A stretch of 8,724 nt of DNA from Acidobacteriaceae bacterium (GTDB lineage Bacteria > Acidobacteriota > Terriglobia > Terriglobales > Acidobacteriaceae), in NCBI GenBank assembly GCA_003139975.1, contig PLHN01000540.1:1-8724 (forward strand), read 5' to 3'. How positions within the stretch are numbered: the first letter of the stretch is position 1; the number at the start of each line of letters is the position of its first letter. The notes below the pieces were generated by a model. The model saw nothing but the letters and a program-made list of their open reading frames with translations, did not search any database and had not been told where the DNA came from. Below are positions 1-5,721 of this stretch, piece after piece. The translations under genes and the position numbers were made by a program.

Positions 1-394
1 AAGCATTCTTGATTTCGAGCGGATCGAAGGTCCATTCCATCAGCTCGAAGCCGCGGGCCAGAGCGTCTTCGCGCTGGAAGAGCTTCATGCGTCTCCCGAG
101 ACCGGCATTGCGATATTGCTGCCGCACCGCCAGCATCTGCGAGTGCAAATACGTGTGTCCATTCCGAATCGCGGGGAGGGCCAGCGCAAAACTGACCATT
201 TCGTTCTGGTCGAAGGCTCCGATGACGTGGCCGCCGATTTTATTGGCGAGCACGAAGATGCGAACCGGAACCAGTTCCCCGTCGTTGAACTTCCAGACTT
301 CTTTCTGCAACGAAAAAGCCGCCTGCATCTCTTCCAGCGATTCGCATTTTCGAATGGTGAGCGTGGGCGCAACGGAACACGTTTTTGTGGTCAC
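1..394 (-). CDS. GNAT-superfamily acetyltransferase, COG3375-like (partial, C-terminus beyond left edge)
   Basis: The frame stays open from its start to the left edge, giving 131 codons; the C-terminal part is missing. Visible features are an N-terminal beta strand with TLTIRKC, a conserved KEVWKF near residue 31, and the acetyl-CoA pyrophosphate-binding loop of GNAT enzymes (QYRNAGLGRR, residues 93-102) followed by an amphipathic helix. This matches the uncharacterised GNAT group COG3375, whose members are about 260-300 residues; the substrate is not known. I chose the GTG at 394 because AGAGGA lies nine bases upstream and the start overlaps the mazG stop as GTGA, typical of translational coupling. 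An in-frame ATG at 427 would add 11 residues but has only weak GAAG pairing. It is the last visible gene of the GDPD-mazG operon. Fold assignment is firm; function is not. Confidence 0.8.
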   Translation of the reverse strand, partial: MTTKTCSVAPTLTIRKCESLEEMQAAFSLQKEVWKFNDGELVPVRIFVLANKIGGHVIGAFDQNEMVSFALALPAIRNGHTYLHSQMLAVRQQYRNAGLGRRMKLFQREDALARGFELMEWTFDPLEIKNA

Positions 395-1311
395 GCCCGT
401 TTTTCCTCTTGCTTCGACTGTTGCCATAATTCTTCAAGTTCGGCCATGCTGGCCTGTTGTGGACCGCGGCCAGCCGATCGCAAGCGCTCTTCCATCCATT
501 GAAAACGGCGCTTGAATTTGCGGTTGGTCTTGCGCAGCGCGGATTCGGAATCGAGCGAGAGAAAGCGCGCCAGGTTGACCAGGACGAAAAACAGGTCTCC
601 CACTTCGTCTTCGAGGCGCTCGCGCTGATCGGGAGGAATGTGTGGCTTGCCCGACCCGGCAACGCCAGTGCCCGCCGCACCCTTGATGGGCGCGGCTTTC
701 AGCTCCTCGCGGAGTTCGGCGGTCTCTTCGGCTAGCTTTTCGAACAGGCCTTCAATTTCAGGCCAGTCGAAGCCCACATGCGCGGCGCGCGCACTAAGTT
801 TGTGCGCTTCAAGCAGCGCAGGAACGCGCGAGGAGACGCCGGCGAGCACGGATGGCGAGTCGGCTGGTTGACTGCTGTCGGCTCCGCCCTTCCCTTCTCC
901 GGAGGCTTCAAATTGCTTCTTTTTCTCCGCTTTCTTCTCTTCTGCTTTCAGCGCTTCCCAATGGCGCAGCACTTCGGCGGGCGTGTCGGCCTTTACATCG
1001 CCGAAGACGTGCGGATGCCGCCCCACAAGCTTGTTGGAAAGCCGGTCGAGCACGTCATCAATCGAGAAATGTCCCGCCTCGCGCGCCATCGTCGAATAGA
1101 ACAGCACCTGCAGCAGCAGGTCGCCGAGCTCCCCGGTCAGTTCGGGCCAGTCGCGGTCGTCGATGGCTTCGAGAACCTCGTAAGTCTCTTCGAGCGTGTA
1201 GGGCTTGATGGAGTCGAAGGTCTGTTCGCGATCCCACGGGCATCCCCCGGGAGCACGCAACTTCTCCATGATTTGAACCGCCCGCTCGAAACGCTCGCCA
1301 GTAGTGGGCAT
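391..1311 (-). CDS. mazG: Nucleoside triphosphate pyrophosphohydrolase MazG
   Basis: MazG hydrolyses (d)NTPs to the monophosphate and pyrophosphate in the cytoplasm, a house-cleaning activity; in E. coli it also affects ppGpp. The 306-residue product has both MazG domains. Domain 1 shows GCPWDREQT (23-31), the metal-binding EExxE (residues 41-45) and ELGDLL (61-66), then GRHPHVF (97-103). Domain 2 shows VGFDWPEI (179-186), an EE pair at 195-196, DEVGDLFF (245-252) with the second acidic ExxD, and RRFQWME near 269. It is longer than E. coli MazG (263 aa) because of a Lys/Glu/Ser-rich linker (about 122-152) and a Gly/Ala/Pro-rich insert (about 207-238) between the acidic motifs of domain 2. No strong Shine-Dalgarno precedes the ATG, but MEKLRAPGG is too close to the core to be a better start. 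It lies 64 bases downstream of the GDPD gene and overlaps the acetyltransferase. Confidence 0.95.
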   Translation of the reverse strand: MPTTGERFERAVQIMEKLRAPGGCPWDREQTFDSIKPYTLEETYEVLEAIDDRDWPELTGELGDLLLQVLFYSTMAREAGHFSIDDVLDRLSNKLVGRHPHVFGDVKADTPAEVLRHWEALKAEEKKAEKKKQFEASGEGKGGADSSQPADSPSVLAGVSSRVPALLEAHKLSARAAHVGFDWPEIEGLFEKLAEETAELREELKAAPIKGAAGTGVAGSGKPHIPPDQRERLEDEVGDLFFVLVNLARFLSLDSESALRKTNRKFKRRFQWMEERLRSAGRGPQQASMAELEELWQQSKQEEKRA

Positions 1312-1375
1312 GACTGATCAGAGTAAATGAGCTGGATTTTGCGGGCAATGGCGGCGAGAGCACCGCGCGGCCTTT

Positions 1376-2017
1376 TTAGCGGACCGATTGCACCAGCAAT
1401 TCCGTTTCGTCCGAGATGATCGCATCCACGCCCCATCCGGCAAGGCGTCTCATGTCGGCGGCCCGATTGGCCGTCCAGACCATAGCCTTCTGCCCCGACG
1501 CGTGGACTTCTTCAATCGTCCTTTGCTCCACCAATTTGAAATGCGGGATCATCCACGCAAGAGGCAGCGCGGGCGGCGGAAGTTGCGCCGCGCGGTCGTA
1601 GAGAAAACCCAATGGAATACTCGGTTCGAGACTGTGAAGCTCAGTCAACACCTCGGGCAGGAACGAGGAGACGACATAGCCCTGAGATGGTGGATGCTGG
1701 CGCAGCGCCCGGATTAGCAGCTCTTCAACGCCGGGCGTCTTCAGTTCAATATCGAGGAAGGCCTTCGCGGAAAACTGCTGCAGCACCTGATCGAGCGTGG
1801 GCAGCGCCAACTCGCTTTCGGCTGTGCTTTCGATCCGCAGTCCGCGAACGGCCGGATCATGGCAGATGACAGCGACCCCGTCGCACGAGCGGCGAACGTC
1901 AAACTCGAACCCGTCGCAACCGTGCGCCAGACAGAGTTCGAACGATCCGAGTGTGTTTTCCGGAACTTGCTTCGAGGCCCGGGCGCCGCGGTGGCCAAGT
2001 AACAGAGGGCGAGGCAT
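1376..2017 (-). CDS. Glycerophosphodiester phosphodiesterase (GDPD family)
   Basis: This enzyme cleaves glycerophosphodiesters to sn-glycerol 3-phosphate and an alcohol, recycling phospholipid head groups. The 213-residue TIM-barrel protein carries the family signatures: HRG with catalytic His9 (9-11), PENT (19-22), the metal ligands in EFD (38-40), catalytic HD (53-54), DIELK with Glu91 (89-93), SSF (117-119), VWTAN (180-184) and a closing DAIISD (198-203). There is no signal peptide, so it is probably cytoplasmic, like the UgpQ type rather than the periplasmic GlpQ type. At 213 residues it is slightly shorter than most UgpQ-like proteins (about 240). No clear ribosome-binding site precedes the ATG. 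It is the likely first gene of a minus-strand group with mazG and the acetyltransferase; nothing ties its function to theirs. Confidence 0.93.
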   Translation of the reverse strand: MPRPLLLGHRGARASKQVPENTLGSFELCLAHGCDGFEFDVRRSCDGVAVICHDPAVRGLRIESTAESELALPTLDQVLQQFSAKAFLDIELKTPGVEELLIRALRQHPPSQGYVVSSFLPEVLTELHSLEPSIPLGFLYDRAAQLPPPALPLAWMIPHFKLVEQRTIEEVHASGQKAMVWTANRAADMRRLAGWGVDAIISDETELLVQSVR

Positions 2018-2060
2018 TCACGTTCAGGATGGATTAGAAACCGGCAGCTGTAAAGGCCGC

Positions 2061-2076
2061 TTCACCGCAGAGACGC
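2061..2076. repeat. Fragment resembling a common dispersed 'CACCGCAGAGACGC' sequence
   Basis: The bases CACCGCAGAGACGC occur in the intergenic space upstream of the GDPD gene. A similar string is found many times between genes in acidobacterial and some other genomes. I recall the similarity but cannot count copies from one window, so the repeat status is tentative. Confidence 0.3.
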
Positions 2077-2095
2077 CGACACCCTTTTTAAGATC

Positions 2096-2171
2096 GTCAT
2101 CTCGAACCCTCACGCGTTGTCATCCCGAACGATGTGAGGGATCTCTTTCTCCACAGAAGCGTAGGAATGAC
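2096..2171. repeat. Intergenic repeat-like element with direct and inverted repeats
   Basis: Two near-identical 12-mers, GTCATCTCGAAC (2096-2107) and GTCATCCCGAAC (2119-2130), differ at one base. CCCTCAC (2107-2113) is perfectly complementary to GTGAGGG (2134-2140). The second copy begins GTCATCCC and the segment closes with GGAATGAC (2164-2171), an imperfect terminal inverted repeat with one mismatch. The pattern resembles the 'TCATCC(T/C)GAGCGAAGCGA(A/G)GGATC...GGAATGAC' sequences scattered between genes of many environmental bacteria. It lies upstream of the GDPD gene and downstream of the small CPCC gene. I see no open reading frame worth calling in 2018-2219. Confidence 0.55.
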
Positions 2172-2219
2172 CACGAAACTGGCCGGTCCGGCTGACCAAC
2201 ACGGAAGAACACAAGACCT

Positions 2220-2528
2220 TCAGTCCAGCTCAAAGTCGCGGATCGGTTTCCCGGTATCGGGCGTCTCTTTGGCCTTCTTCACCGCTTCCTGGAATTTCTT
2301 TTCCAGCAGTTCGGAGGCGTGTTTCTGCGCTTCGACCGACTGGCGGAAGATGGAGTCGCGGCGCCCATCCTGCTCCTTCATGGCCCGGGCGGCTTCTTCC
2401 ATATCCTGAAACATTTTGGGCTTCACGGGAGCGACGTGGGAGATCACGCCCTGGGTCGCTGAGTCGACCTTCAGCACCGCCCCGCAGCAAGGGCACGTCA
2501 CATCGAAACTGGATTCGCGCTTCGCCAT
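2220..2528 (-). CDS. Small conserved-looking protein with CPCC motif, function unknown
   Basis: I do not recognise a characterised family. From the ATG at 2528 the product is 102 residues and starts MAKRES; an upstream in-frame ATG at 2540 would add four. Neither has a good Shine-Dalgarno. The N-terminus has a single CPCC cluster followed by GAVLKVD, which looks like half of a zinc ribbon or a metal- or redox-active thiol site; no second cysteine pair follows. The rest is predicted helical and highly charged (about residues 40-92, rich in Lys, Glu and Gln), probably coiled-coil. It ends in an acidic FELD. It lies 40 bases downstream of the membrane protein gene, probably in the same transcript. 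The sequence looks like a real protein (balanced composition, typical codon use), but the function is open. Confidence 0.75.
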   Translation of the reverse strand: MAKRESSFDVTCPCCGAVLKVDSATQGVISHVAPVKPKMFQDMEEAARAMKEQDGRRDSIFRQSVEAQKHASELLEKKFQEAVKKAKETPDTGKPIRDFELD

Positions 2529-2536
2529 TAGGCGAA
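2521..2536. other. Hairpin covering the start codon of the CPCC gene
   Basis: TTCGCC and GGCGAA form a perfect 6-bp stem around a 4-base loop. The ATG at 2528 falls across the stem and loop, so in mRNA the start could be partly hidden. This may be chance. Confidence 0.3.
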
Positions 2537-2568
2537 TCATACCGCAATCCGCATAATGATGGGCCGGA

Positions 2569-2937
2569 TCAGTGCAAACGAATCGGCAACACGTGGAACG
2601 TGTAGAGCATTTCCCAACCCAGAAGTGCGATCGAAACGACCACCACCAGAATCGCCAGCAGTTCTCCGAAATTCAACCCACTCTTTTGTTCGAAACGGCG
2701 CGCGCCCAGGCTGAGGATGTTGAGAGTGGCAAATCCGAAAACCAGCGCCCAAAGGATGTTGTAGATCTCTTCGCGAGTCGTCGTGGACAGCAGAAAGAGC
2801 GCCACCGGAAAAAGCCCGACCGCCAGTTGGTGCAGGATGCGGCTGCTGCCCGCGACCCGCTCGTGCAATTGGCCGACGGCAAACAACACCGAGGAGTAGG
2901 TGCGCGGAGCCGTAGCGAATGGGCTGGGAATTCGCAT
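2569..2937 (-). CDS. Small integral membrane protein, about three transmembrane helices, function unknown
   Basis: The 122-residue product has a soluble N-terminal part of about 34 residues (PRTYSSVLFAVGQLHERVAG), then three hydrophobic segments at about 35-50, 58-77 and 91-113. The loop between helices 2 and 3 is charged (ARRFEQKSG) and the C-terminus is short. I see no catalytic or transport motif and no known family. A promoter-like pair lies directly upstream, so close to the ATG that the mRNA may have almost no leader; there is no Shine-Dalgarno. The CPCC gene follows after 40 bases, suggesting a two-gene unit. Confidence 0.75.
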   Translation of the reverse strand: MRIPSPFATAPRTYSSVLFAVGQLHERVAGSSRILHQLAVGLFPVALFLLSTTTREEIYNILWALVFGFATLNILSLGARRFEQKSGLNFGELLAILVVVVSIALLGWEMLYTFHVLPIRLH

Positions 2938-2948
2938 GCGAAAATGTG

Positions 2949-2977
2949 AGTGTACCTTGTTTGGAGGCTCCAGTCAG
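2949..2977 (-). promoter_or_regulatory. Sigma-70-like promoter for the small membrane-protein gene
   Basis: On the minus strand, CTGACT (-35, at 2972-2977) and TACACT (-10, at 2949-2954) are separated by exactly 17 bases; each matches 4 of 6 consensus bases. The predicted transcription start is about five bases from the ATG at 2937, implying a leaderless or nearly leaderless mRNA. Confidence 0.45.
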
Positions 2978-3004
2978 CCCGACGTGCCTTTCTGATTAGC
3001 GCAG

Positions 3005-3010
3005 TACAAT
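3005..3010 (+). promoter_or_regulatory. Possible -10 box for the HAD gene
   Basis: TACAAT matches 5 of 6 bases of the sigma-70 -10 consensus and lies 50 bases before the HAD start. No convincing -35 hexamer is found at 15-19 bases, so this is weak. It would give a leader of about 45 bases. Confidence 0.3.
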
Positions 3011-3060
3011 GATCGTTGGCTGAACCCTGTTCGTGCCTCTAAAGGTCGATCTCCAACGTT

Positions 3061-3741
3061 ATGTCATCTGCGCTCAAAGCTGTCTTCTTCGATGTCGGCA
3101 ATACCCTGCTGTTTCCGAACCGCGAGCGCATTCACGCGCCGCTCACGAAGCGCGGCATCGCGGCCGACGCCGGCCACCTCCGCGACCTGGAGCGGCGCAC
3201 CAAGAATGAATTTGATTCCCGGACAACAAGTGGCAACCACGACCACAGTTTACGGTGGATGTACTACACCCATTTGTTCTCGGAAATTGGGCTGAAGGAT
3301 GACGCGCTCCGCGATCAACTCGTAAGCAACATCCGCGATTCGGGCAATTGGGATCAGATTCTTCCGGGCACACGCGAGCAACTGCAACAGATTGCAGCGC
3401 GCTATCCGATCGGGGTGATTTCGAATGCCGACGGACGGATTGAGGATGTGCTGCGGCGCTGCGGCATCGCCGACTGCTTCTTGAGCATCACCGATTCCGG
3501 GCTGGTCGGACATGAAAAACCGCACCCGGAGATCTTTCGGCAGGCGCTTGAGAGCCTGAAGGTCAAGCCGGAAGAAAGTCTCTATGTCGGCGACGTGTAC
3601 TCGGTGGATTATCTGGGCGCAACGGGGGCGGGGATGCACGCTGTGCTGATGGACGTTTCTGGCGCGTATGCGGATAAGGGAGCGGCGCGAGTGGAGTCGC
3701 TGGAACAACTGCAGAGCATGCTTGCTAACAGCCTGTGGTGA
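3061..3741 (+). CDS. HAD-superfamily hydrolase (subfamily IA-like phosphatase)
   Basis: The 226-residue product is a haloacid-dehalogenase-fold hydrolase, probably a small-molecule phosphatase acting in the cytoplasm. Motif I is FFDVGNTLL with nucleophile Asp11. Residues about 20-95 form a helical cap typical of C1-cap subfamily I. Motif II is ISNADG (Ser121), motif III HEKPHPEIF (Lys153), and motif IV GDVYSVD (Gly177-Asp178, Asp183). The usual second Asp of motif I (DxD) is Gly13 here; that Asp is the general acid/base in most HAD phosphatases. The substrate cannot be read from the sequence. The ATG has only AAAGG at 15 bases, longer than ideal, but it fits the family N-terminus, which begins just before motif I. 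It is transcribed divergently from the small membrane-protein pair and convergently to bshC. Confidence 0.9.
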   Translation: MSSALKAVFFDVGNTLLFPNRERIHAPLTKRGIAADAGHLRDLERRTKNEFDSRTTSGNHDHSLRWMYYTHLFSEIGLKDDALRDQLVSNIRDSGNWDQILPGTREQLQQIAARYPIGVISNADGRIEDVLRRCGIADCFLSITDSGLVGHEKPHPEIFRQALESLKVKPEESLYVGDVYSVDYLGATGAGMHAVLMDVSGAYADKGAARVESLEQLQSMLANSLW

Positions 3742-3809
3742 AAGTGGGATTCGTATCAGGGCACACCCCTCAGGCATGCCGCAAGTGCTGTGTTATGAAT
3801 GCGCTTTTA

Positions 3810-3835
3810 GGCGCTGAGTTTGGGCGCTGGAGTTT
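3810..3835. repeat. Short imperfect tandem repeat in the HAD-bshC convergent gap
   Basis: GGCGCTGAGTTT (3810-3821) is followed after one base by GGCGCTGGAGTTT (3823-3835); the copies differ by a single inserted G. The rest of the 136-base gap (3742-3877) contains no strong hairpin with a T-run, so I call no terminator for either converging gene. Confidence 0.4.
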
Positions 3836-3877
3836 CACCACGGACTGTTAAGGAAGCTCTGGTTAAGTGCCGCCTCG

Positions 3878-5500
3878 CTACTGCAGCGCAATCACCTGGT
3901 GGTCGTGGCAGGTCGTGTCCATTGCATCGTACAGATTCGCCAACAGACTGGGGCCGTAACGTGCCACAAAGCTTACGCCGGCGATTTCGCGTTCCTGGAG
4001 CGTTTTGTGCGGGAATAAGGCATGGCAAACAGCGTCGCTATGGCGGCTGATTACCTCGTTCCGAAGCTGTTCGGCGCGCGCTGCCTGGCGATGAAGGCGG
4101 TTGACCTGATGCCACATGCGCATGCGAGCACGGTCGGCGGATCGAATGAGCGTGGAATCGAGTTTGCCAATCGTTTCGCGGAGAGCGGTCATTGACTGCT
4201 CTGCGCTCGCGTAGGCATCGGAAAACCGCGCTTGCAGCCCCGGCGGTAGCGAGCGCGCGGCGATTGCTTCCCGCACTTTGTCCGGACCGTGCAACAGATC
4301 CTGAAGCTGCAACCCGTAGCGAGTCAGAATCCGTTCAGCTTTCGGCTCGACCAGCGTCGCGGAAAAACGCGGCAGGACCGGAGTGACACGGCCCAGCAGC
4401 TTCTCATAGACCACAGCCACCTGCGCGAAGTAGGCGACTTCAGCCGCGCCTCCTGTGTAGGCCAGCGTCGGCAGCAGATAATCCTGAACCACCGGACGGA
4501 AAAGCACGTTTGGGTTGAAATCCTCGGGTGCGGCTTCAATCCGCTCAAGCAACTGATGTTGTGTGAGCTTTTCGTGGCCAACTTGAAACTCGGAGATCGT
4601 TGCCCCATTCGCCTTGCGCCGAACCACCGTGCGCGCGCCATCCTTCACTTCAAAAAGCAACGTGGTGGCCGCCGTTACCTTGACCTGCTGGTGATAGCCG
4701 GCCGCTTCCAGGGCCTTGCCGCGGGCCAGAAGAGCCTCGTCCAGCGCCGGGGCATTTTCGATTGCCGCGCGCAAAAGCGGCCGGGCAATACGGTGAAATT
4801 CCCCGTCGGCAGGATCGAGCAGGATCACTCCCCAGTCGGCAAACAGGCGCGCAAACAGCCGCGCAAAACCGGTGCCGAGCGTTTCTCCTGGCCGGTACGA
4901 CTCGCGAAGCCACGTTGTAACTTCGGAATTCCCTAGGTGTGCCGCAGCAATCTCGACAACCGGCTCAATCTCCCGCCCAAACTTGATCGCTCCCACCGGC
5001 GCGTCCGGAATCCCGCGGCTTTCGATCGCCATGCGCTCGGGCGCGCCATCGTGTGAATACAAGGAGACGTGATTGACCTCGGCCAGATCGTGATCCTCGG
5101 TCGCCAGCCAGAAGACGGGGACGCATTCGACGCCCGCGGCCGTAGCCTGTTCGGCTAGCTTGACCGCAGTCAGCGCTTTAAGAATGGAAAATAGAGGACC
5201 GCCAAACAGACCGACTTGCTGTCCGGTGACAACGCTAACAGCGCCACGTCGGAATCGCTCCAGATTGGCCAAAGTCTTGGCCGAGGCGCCCCAGAAATGA
5301 TTCTGCCGATCGAGAATCGCTCCCACCTTCTCGCGGCGGTCCTTGTCGTAGCGGACGAGCGCGGCTTCTTCTTTCAGCCATTCTGAGAAATTCGGCGAGC
5401 GCGCATAGAAATGCTGAATGGAAGGGGAATAGCTAAGGTAGTCGAGGAACAGGCGGTTGGTATGGGGGATTTCCCGGAAAGGCAAGCAGTGCGCGTTCAC
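3878..5500 (-). CDS. bshC: Bacillithiol biosynthesis cysteine-adding enzyme BshC
   Basis: BshC catalyses the last step of bacillithiol synthesis, joining cysteine to glucosaminyl-malate made by BshA and BshB. Family features are the N-terminal FREIPHTNRLFLDY, the glycine-rich VTGQQVGLFGGP (about 91-102), PVFWLATEDHD (about 128-138), and a long C-terminal helical region (about 400-490, with EQSMTALRETIGKL and HQVNRLHRQAARAEQ) corresponding to the coiled coil of known BshC structures. The frame is open up to an ATG at 5698 (606 aa), but I choose the GTG at 5500: GGAG lies eight bases upstream, the product is then 540 aa, the usual family length, and VNAHCLPFREIPH aligns with typical BshC N-termini. 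An ATG at 5518 has no good ribosome-binding site. The stop is TAG. No bshA or bshB is in the window. Confidence 0.93.
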   Translation of the reverse strand: MNAHCLPFREIPHTNRLFLDYLSYSPSIQHFYARSPNFSEWLKEEAALVRYDKDRREKVGAILDRQNHFWGASAKTLANLERFRRGAVSVVTGQQVGLFGGPLFSILKALTAVKLAEQATAAGVECVPVFWLATEDHDLAEVNHVSLYSHDGAPERMAIESRGIPDAPVGAIKFGREIEPVVEIAAAHLGNSEVTTWLRESYRPGETLGTGFARLFARLFADWGVILLDPADGEFHRIARPLLRAAIENAPALDEALLARGKALEAAGYHQQVKVTAATTLLFEVKDGARTVVRRKANGATISEFQVGHEKLTQHQLLERIEAAPEDFNPNVLFRPVVQDYLLPTLAYTGGAAEVAYFAQVAVVYEKLLGRVTPVLPRFSATLVEPKAERILTRYGLQLQDLLHGPDKVREAIAARSLPPGLQARFSDAYASAEQSMTALRETIGKLDSTLIRSADRARMRMWHQVNRLHRQAARAEQLRNEVISRHSDAVCHALFPHKTLQEREIAGVSFVARYGPSLLANLYDAMDTTCHDHQVIALQ

Positions 5501-5512
5501 CGGCGAATCTCC
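5496..5512 (-). promoter_or_regulatory. Shine-Dalgarno and GTG start of bshC
   Basis: Read on the minus strand, GGAG (5509-5512) is followed by eight bases and then GTG (5498-5500). This is the best ribosome-binding site near the bshC 5' end and decides the start. Confidence 0.65.
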
Positions 5513-5577
5513 GCACATGGACACCAGTTTGTCATCCGCATGTGTTTTCTCTACCGAAGTACCAGGTCGCCCTTCGG

Positions 5578-5594
5578 AGATCGCACCGCGATCT
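5578..5594. other. Perfect inverted repeat upstream of bshC
   Basis: AGATCGC and GCGATCT form a perfect 7-bp stem with a three-base loop, in the 221-base gap (5501-5721) between the membrane-protein gene and bshC. It could be an operator or leader hairpin, but there is no T-run to make it a terminator. The rest of the gap holds an open but probably untranslated extension of the bshC frame and no clear promoter. Confidence 0.35.
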
Positions 5595-5721
5595 GCCCTC
5601 CGGCACTCATCCAAAGTCAGTGGTTGCACATTCTCCCCAACACACAAACCCAACTTCATCAGATGTCGCTCAACTGTAGAGGTCGCAGAGAGTGACAAGG
5701 AATGTGGCGCGATGGCGGATA

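Noticed and set aside
778..1317. 179-codon plus-strand frame opposite mazG
   Set aside because: Antisense to both MazG domains; it is open because of the GC-rich codon pattern.
3250..3777. 175-codon minus-strand frame opposite the HAD gene
   Set aside because: The plus-strand frame carries all four HAD motifs; the antisense frame has none of any family.
3796..3815. GCGC-TTTTAG-GCGC as a terminator
   Set aside because: The stem is only four base pairs and no T-run follows on either strand.
4289..4936. 215-codon open frame on the plus strand
   Set aside because: Antisense to the conserved body of bshC; no recognisable motif.
5501..5698. N-terminal 66-residue extension of BshC
   Set aside because: No family similarity, and the strong Shine-Dalgarno and usual length favour the GTG at 5500.
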